Shown here: positions 20,423-31,899 of the stretch, in pieces
Layout: each line of letters opens with the position of its first letter
Position numbering within the stretch: position 1 is the first letter of the stretch
Assembly (NCBI RefSeq): GCF_002105155.1
Contig: NW_019029002.1
Span: 124,001 to 188,000, forward strand
Length of the DNA stretch: 64,000 bases
From: Lobosporangium transversale
Taxonomy: Eukaryota > Mortierellomycota > Mortierellomycetes > Mortierellales > Mortierellaceae
Reading direction: 5' to 3'
Made by a program: the position numbers and the translations under genes
The notes under the pieces: generated by a model
Told to the model about the DNA's origin: nothing
What the model saw: only the letters and a program-made list of their open reading frames with translations
The model's database searches: none

Positions 20423-22723
20423 GCTGGTGATTCTTCCTGGGAAGGATATATCAAAGCCAGAGTTAAATTTAAATAAAGGAACACAATAAAGGGAGAAAAA
20501 AGGCGCAAAATGAGGTTGGTGGATTGTATACGAATGTTAATACAAGAGGAGAGAAAAAGATAAAGAAAGAAGATGATAAAGAAGGAAGAAAATGGCAAGA
20601 AAAAAAGGAAAAAAAAGAGCTGATGCAATGGGGCAGGAATTGTACATGTACAAGGAGAGCAAAATGGTATACGTTCAACATTAGGCACAAAGCGCACTGA
20701 AGAACATTTCCCCGTGAGTCGTTGCGTATTTCTCAGTCTGTGTACTTGTTTCTACATTTTTGCATTAACAATCGTTTTTCCCAAAACGTCCCCTTTTTGG
20801 GCTGCAATGTTGTAAAAAAAAAAAAAAAAAAAAAAGATTAAAAGGGGGGGAAAGGAAAGGAGATGAAGTAAAGGAGGATGGGTAGCTGCCACATCTGAGG
20901 TGCACTTCGGATGTACGACGTTCCTGGGTCTCATCCATGAACATGCCAAAAAAAAAAAAAAAAAAAAAAAAGACAGAGGAGTGACTAATTCCATCCACGA
21001 CGGCATTCACAACGGCGTCATTTTTTACTGCGTCGAACTACAATCCTAGTTTAGTTCAGTTCAAGCAGTCAGGGATCAAAAAGAAGGATGAAGCTATACT
21101 TTACTTGTTCATTTGTTGGCTTGGGCCATTATTCCTACCTTTTCACTCCTAAAGGTCCCTTCATCCTTTAGCTTTAGGATATCCCTTTACCTTTTTTTAT
21201 TTTTTATTTGAGAGTAGATTACAACATTCTCTATTACACTGGTGGAACTATTAATAAACACTCGTCATTATCAGGCCGTTTGATTTTTTTTTTTAATCAG
21301 CTTATCTCTTTCCCTTTCAATACCTCATTTGCATTTGTAGAAAAGAAGTATTTATTCTTCATCTCTTGGCTTACTAGAACGTCCAAGATATGAAGGTACC
21401 TTAACACAGAGCTTTCTAAAGCCAGCTACGAAGGACCAATAAAGTCTTCTAAATCCACAAACGATTCCTTGATTGAAAGAGGAGAAACAGGCCGCGACAG
21501 GACGGTGACAATGCCAGTTTTATCCGTATCCGAGGCACGCCCGTCTCCGAAGGGCTGTTGATGTAAAAGATTCCTGCCACATGATGCAACGTATCAATGC
21601 CCGGGATGGTTAGAGAACAGCCCAGTAAGAAGATTAGTTTGAATTGTACGAATGTACGCAAGCATTTAAAATTTAAAGCAGGTCAATCCATGAGAAACAA
21701 ACAATGTCTGAAGGAAGTCTTCATCTCAGTGCCCAATGAAAATTACAAAAAGAGATACGCATTAGTAGACCAGCATATTCTGTTGATAAAACCATATTTT
21801 AATGTTGTTTGTTTCATCTGCTTTATACTTCTTGTCCACCAACAGGTCTCTTGCCAGGGGTAAGAGGCTGTGGTTGTTGTCTACTTTATTTTGCAGATTC
21901 AAGTATGCCTCAATGTGCATGCGTGGTCCAGAGGACAATCAACCCATCATCCACCACTGTTTTTGCAAATCCAGCCAGGATAAAGTAGCAACAGAAAGTG
22001 ATTACGACTACAATAGCAGAGTCGCGTTATATACAACTGGAAAGGAATAAAATAAGTCACGTGGAAGAAACGCGTGTTTGTCTGTTATGAATTATCTGAG
22101 TTGCTGAACAGGAAGCTCGGGAGATTTCGACAGGGGTTGGGCGTCTTCTACGCGATATCAATTGTTGCCCGCTTCTTGGATTGCTATGTCTGTTTAATTG
22201 TACAAGTACATGTACAAGTATTTTATTTTATTTATTTCTTTTTTGGAATGTTTGATCAGACGATCCATTGCATCCCAGCACGAAGATTTACAGAGGACCA
22301 GAGGATCCTTGCTGTTCCATAGCAGATTTGAAGTTTTAGCGTGCCAACATACCAATGAGAGAATGAGAGACTGATTAGGTTGGGTTGCAATATGTGAAGG
22401 TGTATTTCCATATTTATGCTGCGCTTGTCTTTTTGTGGAGGGAGCCAAAAAAAAAAAATTTAATCGGACATCAGATTTGATAAAGAAAGTGATAAGTGCA
22501 ATCGCAGTTGGAGCGGTGGGAAAATTAATACTCAGACACTGAACACAATATTGTATTGTGTGAAAAACTCTTGGTCTCTCCATCTTCATCTCTATCTCTT
22601 TCTCCCTCTCCCTCTCTCTCTTTTTTATCTTCCACTCTCCCTCTTTCACTTCCTTACTCTTCCCGACCTTTTGCTCCTTCCAATCCATTCCCCACTTTCA
22701 CTAACCCATCTCTCATCGCCATC
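20423..22723. other. Divergent intergenic region between URC4 and PDB1
   Basis: This 2.3-kb region separates two outward-facing genes and should contain both promoters. A-tracts occur at about 20814-20835 and 20947-20971. The segment before 22724 is strongly CT-rich (about 22575-22720), a usual leader composition here. No coding region is supported. Confidence 0.5.
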
Positions 22724-22922
22724 ATGTCGTCCATCCTCAAGAAGGCTGTTGTCGTCTCCATTCCATCTGTCCGCCAGACTCTTCTTCGCTCCAACCCTGT
22801 CGTGGCCACTTCGCTCCTTGCAAAGCGTGCTTACAACAGCAAGGGTGTCGAGGTAAAAAAAAAAAAAAAAGACTATTTACTCTTAATATCTTTTCTACGA
22901 CTTTTTTCGCGTCGATCTGCCT

Positions 22923-22959
<37 letters not shown>

Positions 22960-24522
22960 TTTATTATTACTCTTGCACCTTGTAAAAAGATATCTCAACT
23001 TCCAGAAGAAAAAACAAAGAAAGAGGGAAAAAGTGGGCATTTTGCATATTTACGCGTTATCTGAATGCACGACTTGAATCAGGATAAATATATATATATA
23101 TAAAATGCCACATATTTTTAATACCCAACAAATTCCTTCCGCTCTCGCAAGCATTTGTAGAAGGAGCGATTAAAAACAAAAAAAAATCATTGGATCAAAA
23201 GGAGAGCTTCTCTTTTCTATATTGTATCAAACGTCCATTGAAGTCCCGATCAAAAGCCATATTGTAGTTTTGATTTTTATTAACCGCATCTTTTTATTAC
23301 CAACTTAGATGACCGTTCGTGATGCCCTGAACTCGGCTTTAGAGGAGGAGATGATTGCTGATGAGAAAGTCTACTTGATGGGTGAGGAGGTTGGCCAATA
23401 CAATGGTGCATACAAGGTAAAGGAGGTTGTATCCTTCATTTCAGCAATGGATCGGGATGAAGATCAGGAAAACAGGGACTAACATAAAAAACAAAAACAA
23501 AATAATATATTTTATTTATCGCTAGGTGTCCAAGGGTCTGTTGGATAAGTTTGGTCCCAAGCGTGTCATTGATACGCCTATCACAGAGTCCGGATTCTGC
23601 GGTCTCGCTGTCGGATCCGCATTTGCTGGATTGAAGCCCGTTTGCGAATTCATGACTTGGAACTTTGCAATGCAGGCTATCGATCAGATTGTCAACTCTG
23701 CTGCCAAGACCCATTACATGTCTGCTGGTAATGTTACTTGTCCCATCACCTTCCGCGGTCCCAACGGTGCTGCTGCTGGTGTTGCTGCCCAGCATTCACA
23801 GTGCTTTGCTGCCTGGTACGGATCTGTCCCTGGTCTCAAGGTCGTCTCGCCCTGGAACTCGGAGGATGCCAAGGGTTTGTTGAAGGTGAATATATTTTCA
23901 ATTGGATGAACTTTTTCTCCTTTTTTTTTTTTTTTTTTTTTTTTTCTCAAACATATACTAAATGATAAATCTTATTCTTCTTAACTTGTAGGCTGCTATT
24001 CGTGATCCTAACCCCGTTGTAGTCTTGGAAAACGAACTCATGTATGGTGTATCATTCCCCATGTCCGAGGCCGCTTTGTCCAATGACTTTGTGCTGGAGA
24101 TTGGCAAGGCCAAGGTTGAGAAGGAGGGATCAGACATTACTATTGTTGCACACTCTCGCGCAGTTGGATTCGCACTTGAGGCGGCTCAGGTCTTGGAGAA
24201 GGAAGGTATCTGCAAAGCCGAGGTGATCAACTTGCGTTCCATTCGTCCACTTGACATTGACACCATCATCAAGTCGGTCAAGAAGACCAACCGTTTGGTC
24301 ACTGTCGAGGGTGGCTGGCCCCAATATGGTGTTGGATCAGAGATCTGCGCACAAATTATGGAAAGCGAAGCCTTTGACCACTTGGATGCCCCTGTTGTTC
24401 GTGTCACCGGCGCTGATGTCCCTACTCCCTACGCTCAGAACTTGGAGACATTTGCATTCCCTGACACTGAAGTCATTGCTCGTGTTGTCAAGCGTACTCT
24501 CCATAAGAAGATTGGCGCTTAA
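22724..24522 (+). CDS. PDB1: Pyruvate dehydrogenase E1 component subunit beta, mitochondrial
   Basis: Exons 22724-22852, 23309-23416, 23526-23885 and 23992-24522, all phase 0, give 375 residues, close to yeast Pdb1 (366). The first exon encodes a basic, Ser/Ala-rich mitochondrial presequence. The mature part begins [15 protein letters not shown] and includes [14 protein letters not shown] (thiamine diphosphate-binding Glu of the E1 beta fold), [17 protein letters not shown], the [14 protein letters not shown] segment and the C-terminal transketolase domain with LRSIRPLD and [11 protein letters not shown]. With the alpha subunit it decarboxylates pyruvate in the matrix complex. Intron 1 opens with GT followed by A16 and contains (CT)n; intron 3 has a T23 tract. 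Confidence 0.97.
22925..22954 (+). repeat. (CT)n microsatellite in PDB1 intron 1
   Basis: About 14 CT units lie in the first intron of the E1 beta gene. They add to the polypyrimidine content upstream of the acceptor at 23308. Confidence 0.8.
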
Positions 24523-24823
24523 AGAAATCTGTAGCTTCATATAATTATCTTCATCATTATTATTATCATTTCTTTTGGTTTGCTATTTTCTACACATCCA
24601 TCTATCCATCTCTCTTTCATCATTGTAAAATCACACGAGTTCAGTTCTCATTTGACCCATTTTTATCTGCAAGAAAACTTGTAGTCTGCATCTTTGCAAT
24701 CATCTATTAAAAAAAGCTCATTTCATAAATTGGTGGCAACCTAATAGAAAAAGGTTTTATTGATCGTAGTCACAGTACGATCTCTCTCTATTTTTTTTTT
24801 TAACAATTTCCCAGACTCTCTTG

Positions 24824-26899
24824 ATGATGAACTCTAGCTCATTTCGTCAATGTCATAAACACATGGCCACAGCTTCTCATCACCGCATTCTGCAGGGTGC
24901 ATTCTCGAGATGTTCAAACAATCGATTTCTCAGGTTTACGTACACTCTTAGATCGTTCACCTCATCCTCGTCTGCCACACCCGACGCCACAACTGCATTC
25001 CTTGCAAAACATCCTGCATTACCCACAGCCACGATCCCAAAACGTGGTCTAACGCTCTCAAAATTGGGGTTTGGCGCATACAGAGTGAATGATACTCAAC
25101 CGGCTCACCGCGCTGCATTGGTCAAGGCGATCCATGCGGGTGTTAATGTGATTGATACAAGCTCACATTTTGGCTATGGTAAAGATGTCTCTTTGTTTAT
25201 ACTTTCGTCTATTTAAAAAAAAAAAGAAAAGAAAAAAAAAATTAACAAAATGATCAACAGGAGCATCAGAAACATTTGTTGGAAGCACACTTCAAGAGCT
25301 GTTCAAGGAAGGAACGATTAAGCGCGAGGTAATTAATAAAAATAAAAGGAACAACCTCGCGACAGGCAATTAGGTTTCTACGGATATGGTTACTCATTTG
25401 GATCTTTTTTTTTTAAAAAAAAGGAAGTGGTCATTGTATCCAAAGCCGGTTTTATTTTATCACCTACAACAACACTCCAACCGGAAATATTGTCAGGAAT
25501 CCCTTCATATGCCAAGATTTCAGAGACTTCATATCATTCCATTCATCCATCCTTTCTCAAGGCTCAACTCACTGCATCTTTACAACGTCTTCAACTGGAA
25601 AAGATAGACATCTTTATGATCAATAACCCTGAACGCATGTTGGGTAATAAGACTGGAGGATACAATAAGACGCGTCTGTACAAGGAAATTGCCGAAGCAT
25701 TTGCCTACCTTGATCAGGAAGTTCAACAGGGCAGAATTGGAGGCTATGGAATGTGCTCAAATGCTTTGCACTTGCCCACGACAGAGGACCATCTGTCTTT
25801 GAAGGCCATTATCAAGACCAGAATGGACTTTGGATGGAGCTTGGACAACTTTGTGGCTCTTCAGGCACCCCTCAATCTCTTTGAACGAGAACTGGTCACA
25901 GATGTTTTCCCATCAAAGTCTTTAGCCAGAGAAGCTAAGGTATCAGGAGATTTTTATTCATTTTATGGAGTCTCCTTTTTGGAACGGAAAGGAGGGAAAA
26001 AAACCTAACACGAATTCATTTTTTTTCCCCTTCTTTTTTTGTATTTTTCTTTGATGATAAAGGAATTCAATATTTTCGTATTCACAAATCGACCCTTGAA
26101 CGCAATTGCAGGTGGGCAGATTGTAACATTGGAAAATAAAGGTCTACACAACCGGCAGGAGACATCTGCACGATTATTGGACACGCTAGATCAGAGTTTC
26201 ACAACACTTGCAGAGATGGAGTTAGATATTAAGGAAATACTTGATGATGAGTCCATGGCCCTGAAATTTGTCTGGAGCGAAATCCTCTCCGAGAACTTAT
26301 CGCGACTATGCTCAAATTACTTTGCCGCAAAGCATTTTTTGGAACGAGAGGTCCTTCCAGCGATCAACCGAGATCTCAAAGCATTACAGGAGAGCGTAGT
26401 TAAAGGAAAAAATAGCAGCAGCAGCAGTAGTAGTAATAACTGCAATCACTCTCGCAAGCTTCACGATAATAATCAAAGTGGTGACGATGTTGACGATAAA
26501 GATAGTGATAATGATCTTGTTGATAAGGACGCTGTTCTATCGTGGATCGATCGCTATCGAAGCGAAGCCAAGTCGCTCACCAAGAAGATTGCTGCATTTT
26601 GTCAATTGGATTCGGACAAGCGCAACGACGAGCTTAATCTAGTACTGGGCCTGATTTGCCGAGAGTTCGTTTCGGATGTGAGTCCCAACAAGGTGGAGAA
26701 TATTGGATCACCACTCTCAACAAAATCAATTCAATACTGTATTGCCAACCCTAATGTCGGATGCACTCTAGTAGGGATGAGGACACCCGAGTATGTACAT
26801 GACGCCGTTGCTTCAGCAGAGGCTAGCGAACGGTTGACCAAAAAGGATTTGGAATTGATTGCACAATGCCCACTTCTATTAGCAACCACTCATGAGTAA
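24824..26899 (+). CDS. Aldo/keto reductase-like protein with degenerate active site and C-terminal extension
   Basis: Exons 24824-25178, 25261-25328, 25424-25939 and 26063-26899 join to 591 residues. The start is the first ATG of a pair at 24824; residues 1-55 look like a mitochondrial presequence (basic, Ser-rich). An AKR fold follows: LSKLGFGAYRVND, GVNVIDTSSHFGYGASE, VIVSKAG and GRIGGYGMCSNA. In the catalytic tetrad D111 and K148 are present, but the Tyr position (D+5) is Phe116 (a Tyr follows at 118) and the His position is Asn208 (MINNPE). Past residue 320 comes an unusual extension of some 270 residues, including a Ser/Asn/Asp-rich insert (about 26413-26530), ending in the AKR-like VGMRTPEYVHDAV. 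Enzyme activity is doubtful; NADP binding may remain. It is convergent with NUS1, with 179 nt between stops. Confidence 0.8.
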
Positions 26900-27078
26900 A
26901 TCAGCTTCAGATATAATATTAGAAATGATAACAGTAATAATAAATATAATAGATGTAAATATTGTCAAAAAGAAAACGTCTATAAAGTATTGTATATATA
27001 CTAGTAAAGATATGCTCGCTTGCAGCAAATCTTAACCCCCTCTCCTTCCGTAGGCTAGTCAAACAATCCCCATTCTGT

Positions 27079-27369
27079 TTACTTTCCATAACGTTGCTCG
27101 CACTTGGCAAAACGATGCAACGCCTGCAAGAACAGGGTATAGTGTGGGATAACGGCCTGATCCGGGTGATGGCTAGCGAATTTAAACAAACATTTACAAT
27201 ATCTAAGATTAGAATGGACGTTGCAGAAGATCATTAAAAAAAAATTAAAATGTATATAAAAAAGGATCTCTTACAATATTTCTGTGAGACGAATATGCCA
27301 GGGGGGTAGCTGCTCAGATCTAACTCATCCTTGTAGATGATCAACAGATCTGGTTCGGAAAGATCAGCT

Positions 27370-27402
<33 letters not shown>

Positions 27403-28187
27403 GAAAATATACATAAAGTAAATTATAATCAGCAACTTTACTTCACCATCAGTCAATTTGATCCACACAACGTTAAATAGTTTGCTCTTTTAGTTGTAGT
27501 ATCTTACCAGATAGTTGCTGGTCCATAAATTCCGCTGTGATGTCCTTGCTCTGGATTTCTTTCTGAAGAGCTGCCTCGCCCAAAACTCTCACACTAGAAG
27601 CAAGTCGATCATGTCCATCGTTCTCTGCAAGAATCACCACATCCAAATCTATCAGCAATATGAAGTTGAATAATAATTTGAACAGTTAATTTAGGCTTCG
27701 TATCCGATCCTCTCTTGCATATACAAGGAGGTTTTTTTTAGAGTATATGATATACAGGTGTGATATGTTGATCTCATGCTGTCATGTGCCCTTACCGACA
27801 GTGCGTCCATGAAGCCTTATTTGTCTTTCTTCTTGTGTTTCTACTTTGGCAGCGTCCCTATATTCTATTGCGATTTTGAGGTTATCTTCGACACGGTTCA
27901 AGGTTCTGACACGAGCTACAGGAATAGTCTTTTCTTCTCTAAAAAAGTCTTCCAATGAATCATCAATACGCTCTTGCAACAGGTTCAGCCATTGCTTTGG
28001 TAGCGCTAGAAGGAATATATATATATATATAAAAGCCATTAGAACGGATCAAAGAAATTAAAGTAATAAAACAAAAGCAAGAATACACATCCGGATCGGA
28101 CAAGCGTTGAGAGCGAAAAAGCGTCAGCATTTGTCCGTATCGTACGCTGCTTTCTCATGTGTTTGTAAAGTTGGACGCATAAGATTT

Positions 28188-28226
<39 letters not shown>

Positions 28227-28457
28227 CGCGCTCATCAGAGCCCGTCATAGAAGAAAGCTCATGGCATGCCCAATGCATGGAACAAGAGAAGAGTTATGGG
28301 AGAAATAGATTGGAGGAATGGTATGCAAGATGAAATTTTTCCCAGTCAGCCGGTGGAAGGGAGAAAGAGACACCAAAACCTGGTCGTTTAGGCATTCTTT
28401 TGCTTTGCTTTGCTTTGCTTTGCTTTGCTTTGCTTTGCTTTGCTTTGCTTTGCTTTG

Positions 28458-28489
<32 letters not shown>

Positions 28490-29138
28490 CGTAGACTTTT
28501 CTATTTAATTTTGCTTGCAATTGTATAGAACGCCTGGATTTATGTGTATACTTACGATCAGTCCTCATGATTGATAGGCACTCGATATCGCAAGCCAGAG
28601 ACCATTGAACCAATTGCGCAACCTCGGCATGCCATTCTTCCTCTTGTTCTTCAGAGGTCGTGGTCGAGTCTTGGGGCAAGATCACGGCTAAATGTTTTGG
28701 CTTTTTAGCCAAGTCCGTGCCCAAATCCTTCCTCAGCACTCGGGCCACCTCAGGAGCCGCAGGGAATTGAAAAGGCATGAAAAACACTTGAAAATATGTC
28801 TTCATGGTCTTGGCACTGAGCAGAAGCTCCAAGCCAACGTGAAAGACTGCAAAGGGTAAAAAGTAGACTGGTTTCATCAATAGACTCACCAGTCGGCTCG
28901 CCAAGGATGGTTTTACAATGGTCAATGCTTTGGAGGTAGAAGAATAAGCAGAAGTGACTTTGGTCGTCTCGGTTGAAGAGGTTAGCGGCACCATTGGCTT
29001 GATAGCAGGGTGCTCTTTTATGAGCTCTTCAGGTGCCTTTGTCTTGTATTGCCTTGTAGTCTTCCTGGACACATCGTCGCCCGCGGATGAGGCCTGTCGT
29101 TGCCGCAAGGGTGTTGGTGCATAGACTTGTGAAGACAT
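27079..29138 (-). CDS. NUS1: NUS1/NgBR subunit of cis-prenyltransferase, with one-base deficit
   Basis: Five exons are visible (29138-28556, 28005-27796, 27648-27508, 27367-27275, 27202-27079). The protein has a membrane segment (PVYFLPFAVFHVGLELLL), then the atypical cis-prenyltransferase fold: KPKHLAVILPQD, VQWSLACDIECLSIM, DVVILAENDGHDR and SEPDLLIIYKDELDL. The final exon ends EQRYGK, with the conserved C-terminal RxG motif needed by the dimeric enzyme. With its catalytic partner it makes dehydrodolichyl diphosphate at the ER. The total of the five exons is 1151 nt, one short of a multiple of three. The break falls in C6 at about 27301-27306 (minus strand), exactly where the family's PWHIRLTEI motif switches frame. 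Everything else is intact, so a homopolymer assembly error is likelier than a dead gene. Confidence 0.88.
28396..28490 (-). repeat. (TTTGC)n pentanucleotide repeat plus T-tract in NUS1 intron 1
   Basis: About 13 perfect units of TTTGC (plus strand) lie at 28396-28461, followed by a T29 tract to about 28490. They sit in the first NUS1 intron. Perfect units suggest recent expansion and likely length polymorphism. Confidence 0.9.
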
Positions 29139-29661
29139 CTTGAATGAAATAGAATTGAAATTTGGTAATTGACAAAGAAATGTGACAAATGACAGAAATG
29201 AAAGAAGAGAGGAGAAAGAGAAAAAGAAAAGGGAGGAAGAGAGCTGATGGGACCGAAAGGATGAATCGTTTAAAAAAAGCAAATGCAAATAAAGTCAAGG
29301 GTGGTACAGAAAAACCAACAATAACCCGCTGCTTTTGATTTTTCCTCCAGTTTAGAGTTTTATTCCTGTGCTTGAATGAACATTAACATGTGTCGTATAA
29401 ATAAGTACTGCATACATTGGCTCTGTTCCTGTGTTGACTGAGTTTTTTTTTCCTTCTGTACCGTCGGTGGCTACTTTTGTTTATATTCCTACGACTGGAT
29501 CTATTAGCATCATTGGGGCATGTGGCAATTGATATGCATACAGCTTCCTCAATCTCACTGCTCTTTCGAGTGAATATAGCCAAAGATCCTACCATCTGAT
29601 CGCGCCATTATCTCTTCTATCTCCTCCCTCTCAATCCATCTGACTCCATCCTTTTTCTTTT

Positions 29662-29700
<39 letters not shown>

Positions 29701-29955
29701 AAACAAATAAAATAAGCATTACATGGTTTCTCTACAAAAAAAAAAAAAAAAAAAAAAAAAAAAGAATACATTCTATGAAAATGATGAAAAATGTGTACAA
29801 GTGGAGCGAGTTGCAGAAGCAACAGTATCTGGAGTAAATAACAAAAACAAAATGAATAATATATAGAGGGTAGAAGTCCAAAGATGCAAAATTGGATGCT
29901 ATTATACAAGGTGGGGACTCTTTGCTCTCCCCTTCTCGCCTCATAATTAATAGAA
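29139..29955. other. Intergenic region between NUS1 start and KCH1-like stop
   Basis: It should contain the NUS1 promoter and the 3' UTR of the K+ transporter gene. A T-tract (about 29670-29694) and an A-tract (about 29736-29763) lie 40 nt apart and could pair as a long hairpin. No gene is seen. Confidence 0.5.
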
Positions 29956-31899
29956 TTAGTAACCAATGCCACCTCCCGCACCGCGGTAGGCACCTCTTGT
30001 CGGCGCTCCGTCCTGCCGGCGAGGATTTGGCTGGTATTCGTTCCCATTTCCATATCCACCATTACGAGCATATCGTGCATTGCCATATCCCGGGACTGCT
30101 GCTACGTTGCTGGCACCTGCACCACCTGCACCATGGCCATGTCCCATCTGACTGCTATGGTGGCTGCCACTATGACGACTATCAAGCTCGGACCCATGTT
30201 GGGATCCATGCTGGGATTGGATGGGCGATGTAGGCCTTTGCTGTCCATATTCATCGTACCGTCGAGCTCTTGAAGGTGTCTGATTGCCGTATGGGACGGT
30301 TCGGGTGTTTGCTTTGTAATAATTGGACGCCATACCTACATTTGACTGAGAATAGCCTTGATTCGCCTGTCCCTGTTGCAAGCGCTGTTGATCCGTATCA
30401 GCCACATAGTGACTGTAGATATCGTCAGTTGCGAAAGCTGACTCCGCATAAGGGTCGAGTACGTTATTTTGGCTTCTAGGCGTTGGTGTCGTAGATCCTG
30501 TTGACATTGGCTTAGACTGGAGATAGTCGTAACCACCACGCTGTCCTTGCTGCTTTTGTTGCTGTTGTTGCTGGCGATGGATTTGCTGTTGTTGTTGTGG
30601 AGGGATATTGTTATTGTAGGCTGCAGCGGGTGAATATGCATATTCCTGGTGTGGAAGTTTAGGCGTTGAATAGTTGCTGTAGGCACTCTTTGGTGTTTGT
30701 GGTGTGTATTGAGTCGGAGCTTTCTGAGAATATGCTGATCTAGGTGTACTCACAGGTACGGTTGGTACCTCAGGCAGATCCACCTGAGGGAGAGTCGGTT
30801 GCTTCATGTTAACAAGTGCAGTCTCCTTATTCGCACCTTCTGCCGCCCTTGTCTTGGATTTTTTGCGGATCAATTCATCAATTCTGATTAAATACCAAAA
30901 ACAAAAAAAAGACGTTTAGATTTGTGCTGCCAAAAAAAATAAAATAAAAATAGATTACTTCGATTTCATAAACTAACCGTTTATCAATTTTGTGGCAACA
31001 GAACTCCTTGAGATTGCCCTGAATATGGCTGACCAGTGGGATATATAAGATGACAGCACTGATGAGCATTAATAGTGACATCGCAAACATAAAGACAGTG
31101 AAGATCATGGCGCCTAGAGTAAGCTTTTTGAAGATCAGACGTTCGTCACTACCGACTACAGCGTTCCAATCAAAGATGCCACCCTTTTGGAACGACAGTT
31201 CGTGATCACGGAATGTTTGGTACAGAATTGTAGCATTGATGACCTGTCGTGGTGCATCTGCCAGTATCAATCGCTTCCAGTCTGTGCGAAGCAAATGAAA
31301 ACAAGAATAAATTCAAGAATTGTTAGAGTCTAGAAAAGGTATTGTAGGAGTCGTTCTATAAACAAATGTCACTATCCATTATTGTTATATTCTAATTGCA
31401 GACACTTACTTCGAAAGGTGAAGAAGCAAAAAAAGGCAACTTCATCAACCGTTTTTTTGGAGTTATTAATCTGAGCAAAGAGGCAAAAATGTGGATAGGA
31501 TCGGACTGTGTAATAACGACTTGCAATCAGGGACGTGAATGCATACGAGATGTCTCTGGAGCGAATGATAGCTCTGGCTCTCCGAACCTCCAGACCTAAG
31601 AGCAAGAAACCGAGAAGGATGCATCCTGTGAACAAATACTTGTAAACATCGTAGGGTAGTCTGCCAAAGACCTCCAAGTCAACTCCTGCCTTTGGAACAA
31701 ACGAATTATCATTTGAGTTGGCAAGCAAATTGGCGGCAGTAAAGATATCGGAACAATAAACAAGGATGCCGCGAATGATGGCTGCAAAGACAAGCAAATA
31801 GGTGAACTGGCGCCAGCACGAGTTATCTACAAAGTCATCGACATTGATAAAGTCAAACTTGTGATCCTGCACAACCTCACGCTTCCATTGTGCACCCAT
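29956..31899 (-). CDS. KCH1/PRM6-type low-affinity K+ transporter
   Basis: Exons 31899-31410, 31281-30978 and 30883-29956 join to 573 residues. The first 265 residues match the fungal Kch1 family: FDFINVDDFVDNSCWR, CSDIFTAANLLA, SRDISYAFTSLIASRYY, SYPHFCLFAQINNSKKTVDEVAFF and WKRLILADAPRQVINA. Four hydrophobic segments are visible, the last (AMIFTVFMFAMSLLMLISAV) in exon 2. In yeast Kch1 and Prm6 are plasma-membrane proteins supporting K+ influx and Ca2+ responses to pheromone. The C-terminal 300 residues are cytosolic-type low complexity: repeated Pro-Arg/Lys-Ser-Ala-Tyr motifs, a polyglutamine stretch (CAG/CAA, about 30545-30600) and a Gly/Arg-rich end (YRGAGGGIGY). Paralogue assignment (KCH1 or PRM6) is not possible. 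Confidence 0.85.

Noticed and set aside
29631..30086. Minus-strand frame rich in Phe overlapping the KCH1-like 3' end
   Set aside because: It is a shadow frame that runs through the A/T homopolymers.
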